From NCBI RefSeq assembly GCF_019175365.1, contig NZ_CP059572.1:7502001-7566000 (forward strand): DNA of 64,000 nt. The letters run 5' to 3'. Positions 61,744-64,000 of this stretch are shown here, in pieces. Source of the DNA: Actinomadura graeca (GTDB lineage: Bacteria; Actinomycetota; Actinomycetes; Streptosporangiales; Streptosporangiaceae). The position numbers were made by a program, and so were the translations under genes. The notes beneath the pieces are model-generated. The model was not told the DNA's origin and searched no databases. It saw only the letters and a program-made list of their open reading frames with translations. Numbering within the stretch: position 1 is the stretch's first letter; every line of letters begins with the position of its first letter.

Positions 61744-62631
61744 TCACAGGACCGCGTCAAGGGCCGCGCCGAGCTCGGCGTGCGCGAACCGGAACCCCGC
61801 CTCCTCCAGCCGCCGCGGCAGGACCCGCTGGCTGACCAGCGGTCCTTCGTCGGCGAACCCGCGCAGCGCGGCCCGCAGCGCGAACTTCGGGACGGTGAGG
61901 CGGGCGGGCCGCCCGAGCGCGTGGCCGAGGGCCCGCGTGTAGTCCTCGTTCGTCACCGGGTTCGGCGCGGTGACGTTCACCGGCCCCGCGATCTCCCGGT
62001 CGAGGAGGAAGCGCAGCGCCGCGACCTGGTCGTCCAGGGAGATCCAGCTGGTCCACTGCCGGCCGTCGCCGAGCCTGCCGCCGAGGCCGAGCCGGAACAG
62101 CGGGAGCGTGCGGCCGAGGAGGCCGCCCGTCCGCGCCAGCACCACGCCCGCCCGCGGGTGGACGACCCGGACGCCGACCTCCCGGGCGGGCGTCGCCGCG
62201 GCCTCCCAGTCGCGCACGAGCTCGGCGAGGAACCCGCGGCCCATGCCCGCCTTCTCGTCGACCGCCCGGCCGCCGGTGTCGCCGTAGTACCCGATCGCCG
62301 ACCCGCAGACCAGCACGGGGGGCCGCCGGTCCGCCGCCGCGATGGCCTCGGCGAGCGTCCGGGTGCCGACGAGCCTGCTCTCCCTGATCCGCCGTTTGTA
62401 GGCCGCCGTCCACGGACGGTCGCCGACGCCCGCGCCGGCCAGGTGCACGACGGCGTCGGCGTCGTTCACGGCCGCCGCCTCCACGCATCCGTCGGGCGGG
62501 GACCACCGCGCCTCGTCCGCGGCGGTGGTCTCCCGCCGCACGAGCCGCACGACGTCGTGTCCGTCCGCGCGCAGCGACCTCACGAGCGCGGACCCGATCA
62601 GGCCCGAAGAGCCCGTCACGGTCACTTTCAT
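61744..62631 (-). CDS. TIGR01777 family epimerase/oxidoreductase
   Basis: 295 residues of the extended-SDR fold. N-terminal dinucleotide motif VTGSSGLIGSALVRSL. Further motifs: NDADAVVHLAGAGVGDRPWT, LVCGSAIGYYGDTGGRAVDE and VNVTAPNPVTNEDYTRALG, all characteristic of TIGR01777 (YfcH/SulA-like). Substrate unknown. ATG 62631. It is commonly encoded between lipB and sucB in actinomycetes, which fits here. Confidence 0.92.
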   Translation of the reverse strand: MKVTVTGSSGLIGSALVRSLRADGHDVVRLVRRETTAADEARWSPPDGCVEAAAVNDADAVVHLAGAGVGDRPWTAAYKRRIRESRLVGTRTLAEAIAAADRRPPVLVCGSAIGYYGDTGGRAVDEKAGMGRGFLAELVRDWEAAATPAREVGVRVVHPRAGVVLARTGGLLGRTLPLFRLGLGGRLGDGRQWTSWISLDDQVAALRFLLDREIAGPVNVTAPNPVTNEDYTRALGHALGRPARLTVPKFALRAALRGFADEGPLVSQRVLPRRLEEAGFRFAHAELGAALDAVL

Positions 62632-62708
62632 GGTCCCCAGCCTAAGCCGACGCCGTCCACCATCCCGGGAGGTTCCCGCCCTTCCAGGGTTTTCCCGGAC
62701 ACACGGAC

Positions 62709-62764
62709 CCCGCCGCTCCGCGCGGGAGCGGCGGGTCTCCGGGGGCGTCCGGGGCGCGGACGCC
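62709..62764 (-). terminator. Tandem hairpins after sucB
   Basis: CCCGCCGCTCC, a GCGCG loop and GGAGCGGCGGG form an 11-bp stem (62709-62735). A second stem, GGCGTCCG/CGGACGCC, follows (62744-62764). Together they lie 15 bp beyond the sucB stop and so act on the leftward transcript. Confidence 0.75.
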
Positions 62765-62778
62765 GTGTCAGGCCGGTG

Positions 62779-64000
62779 TCACAGGCCGAGGTCGGCCTCG
62801 AAGTTGCCCTCCTCCAGGCGGTGCTTGATCGTGCCGAGGAAGCGGGCGGCGTCGGCGCCGTCGATCAGGCGGTGGTCGTAGGTCAGGGCCAGGTAGACCA
62901 TCGAGCGGACGGCGATGACCTCGCCGAGGTCGGGGTCGTCGATGACGGCGGGGCGCTTGACGACGGCGCCGGTGCCGAGCATGCCGACCTGCGGCTGGTT
63001 GAGGATGGGGGTGTCGAACAGCGCGCCGCGGCTGCCGGTGTTGGTCAGCGTGAACGTGCCGCCCGACAGCTCGTCGGGGCTCACCCGGTTGGTGCGGGTC
63101 CGCTCGGCGAGGTCGGCGATCCGCTGCGCGAGGCCGCCGAGGTTGAGCTGGCCGGCGTTGTGCACGACCGGGACCATGAGGCCGCGCTCGGGCACGTCCA
63201 CGGCCATGCCGAGGTTCTCCACGTCGTGGTAGGTGACCTCGTTGGTCTCGCTGTCGATGACGGCGTTGACCTTCGGGTGCGCCTTGAGGGCCTCGACCGC
63301 CGCCAGCGCGAAGAACGGCAGGAACGACAGCTTGACGCCCTCGCGGGCCTGGAAGTCGGCCTTGGCGCGGTCCCGCAGCCGGGCGATCTTGGTGATGTCC
63401 ACCTCGACCACGGTGGTGAGCTGCGCGGAGACCTGCAGCGACTCCACCATCCGGCGGGCGATCGTCTGCCGGATCCGCGACATCTTCTCGGTGCGGCCGC
63501 GCAGCGCGAGCTGCTCGGCCGGGGCGCCCGCGGGCGCCGGGGCGGCGTGCCGGCCGGCCTGCTGGGCGGGCTGGGCCTGCGCGGCGGGCGCCGCGGGCGC
63601 GGCGGGGGCCTGCGGGGCGGCGGGCGCGGCCTGCCGGGCGGCCTGGGCTGCGCGGGCGGCCTCCAGGACGTCCTGCTTGCGGATGCGTCCGCCGACGCCG
63701 GTGCCCTTCACCGTGGTCAGGTCGACCTCGTGCTCGGCGGCGAGCTTGCGGACCAGCGGCGTCACGTACGGGCCGTCGCCGGAGGGGGCGGCCTCCTGCG
63801 CCGGGGGCTGCTGCGCCGCCGGGGCCGGCGCGGGCGCCGACTGCTGCGGTGCCGGAGCGGGCGCCGGGGGCGCCGGGGGCTGCTGCTGGGCGGGCGGCGG
63901 CCACGAGGCGGGCGGCGGGCCCTGCGGCGCCTGCTGCTGGGGCGCCTGCTGCGCGGGCGGCTCCGGCGCCTCCTGCCGCGGCGCGTCCTGCGGGGCGGCC
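62779..64000 (-). CDS. sucB: Dihydrolipoamide acyltransferase E2 (sucB-like), 5' end beyond window
   Basis: Partial, about 407 residues, still open at the window edge; the N-terminal lipoyl domain(s) are outside. A long Ala/Pro/Gln linker leads to the peripheral-subunit-binding domain ([29 protein letters not shown] in two pieces), a second Ala/Pro linker and the catalytic domain. The active site [15 protein letters not shown] is complete, and [20 protein letters not shown] is present. Typical of the 2-oxoglutarate/pyruvate E2 of actinomycetes, lipoylated by the LipB/LipA encoded here. Which complex it serves cannot be settled without the N-terminus. Confidence 0.93.
   Translation of the reverse strand, partial: AAPQDAPRQEAPEPPAQQAPQQQAPQGPPPASWPPPAQQQPPAPPAPAPAPQQSAPAPAPAAQQPPAQEAAPSGDGPYVTPLVRKLAAEHEVDLTTVKGTGVGGRIRKQDVLEAARAAQAARQAAPAAPQAPAAPAAPAAQAQPAQQAGRHAAPAPAGAPAEQLALRGRTEKMSRIRQTIARRMVESLQVSAQLTTVVEVDITKIARLRDRAKADFQAREGVKLSFLPFFALAAVEALKAHPKVNAVIDSETNEVTYHDVENLGMAVDVPERGLMVPVVHNAGQLNLGGLAQRIADLAERTRTNRVSPDELSGGTFTLTNTGSRGALFDTPILNQPQVGMLGTGAVVKRPAVIDDPDLGEVIAVRSMVYLALTYDHRLIDGADAARFLGTIKHRLEEGNFEADLGL

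Overview
The window is high-GC DNA from a filamentous actinomycete, most likely of the Actinomadura/Thermomonosporaceae type. This placement is inferred from gene content, not from a marker gene. The evidence is coenzyme F420 enzymes (NpdG and an LLM oxidoreductase), the glnA2-glnE-glnA1 trio with a GlnR box, DUF4191, RDD and DUF5685 proteins, a multidomain SpoIIE phosphatase, frequent GTG/TTG starts and a type I-E CRISPR array. No rRNA or tRNA gene was recognised.

Layout. 0-6.2 kb: alanine dehydrogenase, glycerate kinase, a purine permease with a stray copy of its own C-terminal tail, a truncated PucR regulator and an XRE/TPR regulator. 6.4-10.5 kb: a DUF5685 protein with a His- and Cys-rich tail, then CopC and a CopD-CtaG fusion, possibly a copper supply unit for cytochrome oxidase. 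10.6-16.6 kb: a NarL-type two-component pair, an F420 oxidoreductase, a baeRF3 protein and an eroded second two-component locus in which regulator, kinase and lipoprotein genes have collapsed together. 16.6-24.2 kb: small housekeeping and unknown genes (YdjM-type membrane protein, HxlR/Rossmann pair, a LigD-like protein with a dead ligase domain, methionine aminopeptidase, NpdG). 24.2-35.1 kb: panB, a DHA2 exporter with its TetR regulator, a SpoIIE switch phosphatase, NAD synthetase, another MFS transporter, a DUF5937/ArsR regulator and a terpene synthase. 35.2-42.3 kb: a polar amino-acid ABC transporter, glnA2 and glnE.

42.2-55.6 kb is an accessory block between glnE and glnA1, genes that are neighbours in mycobacteria. 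It holds two tandem PAP2 enzymes, a secreted TAP-type hydrolase, OsmC, an SNF2 helicase, a small secreted chaplin-like protein, a secreted crystallin-like protein, an XRE regulator divergent from five overlapping tiny genes of unknown function, an orphan I-E CRISPR array (28 repeats, no cas genes in the window) and a frameshifted integrase remnant.

55.6-64 kb returns to core genome: glnA1 with an upstream GlnR box, RDD, DUF4191, lipA, DUF1877, lipB, a peptidase S51, a TIGR01777 oxidoreductase and the 3' part of sucB. LipB and LipA make the lipoyl cofactor that the SucB-type E2 carries.

Most interesting leads: the XRE plus five-gene micro-operon beside the CRISPR array; the Cys/His-rich DUF5685 protein beside CopC/CopD-CtaG; the collapsed two-component/lipoprotein locus; the ligase-dead LigD-like protein; an ArsR-type palindrome over the start codon of the DUF5937 regulator gene; and a dispersed ~85-bp intergenic repeat.
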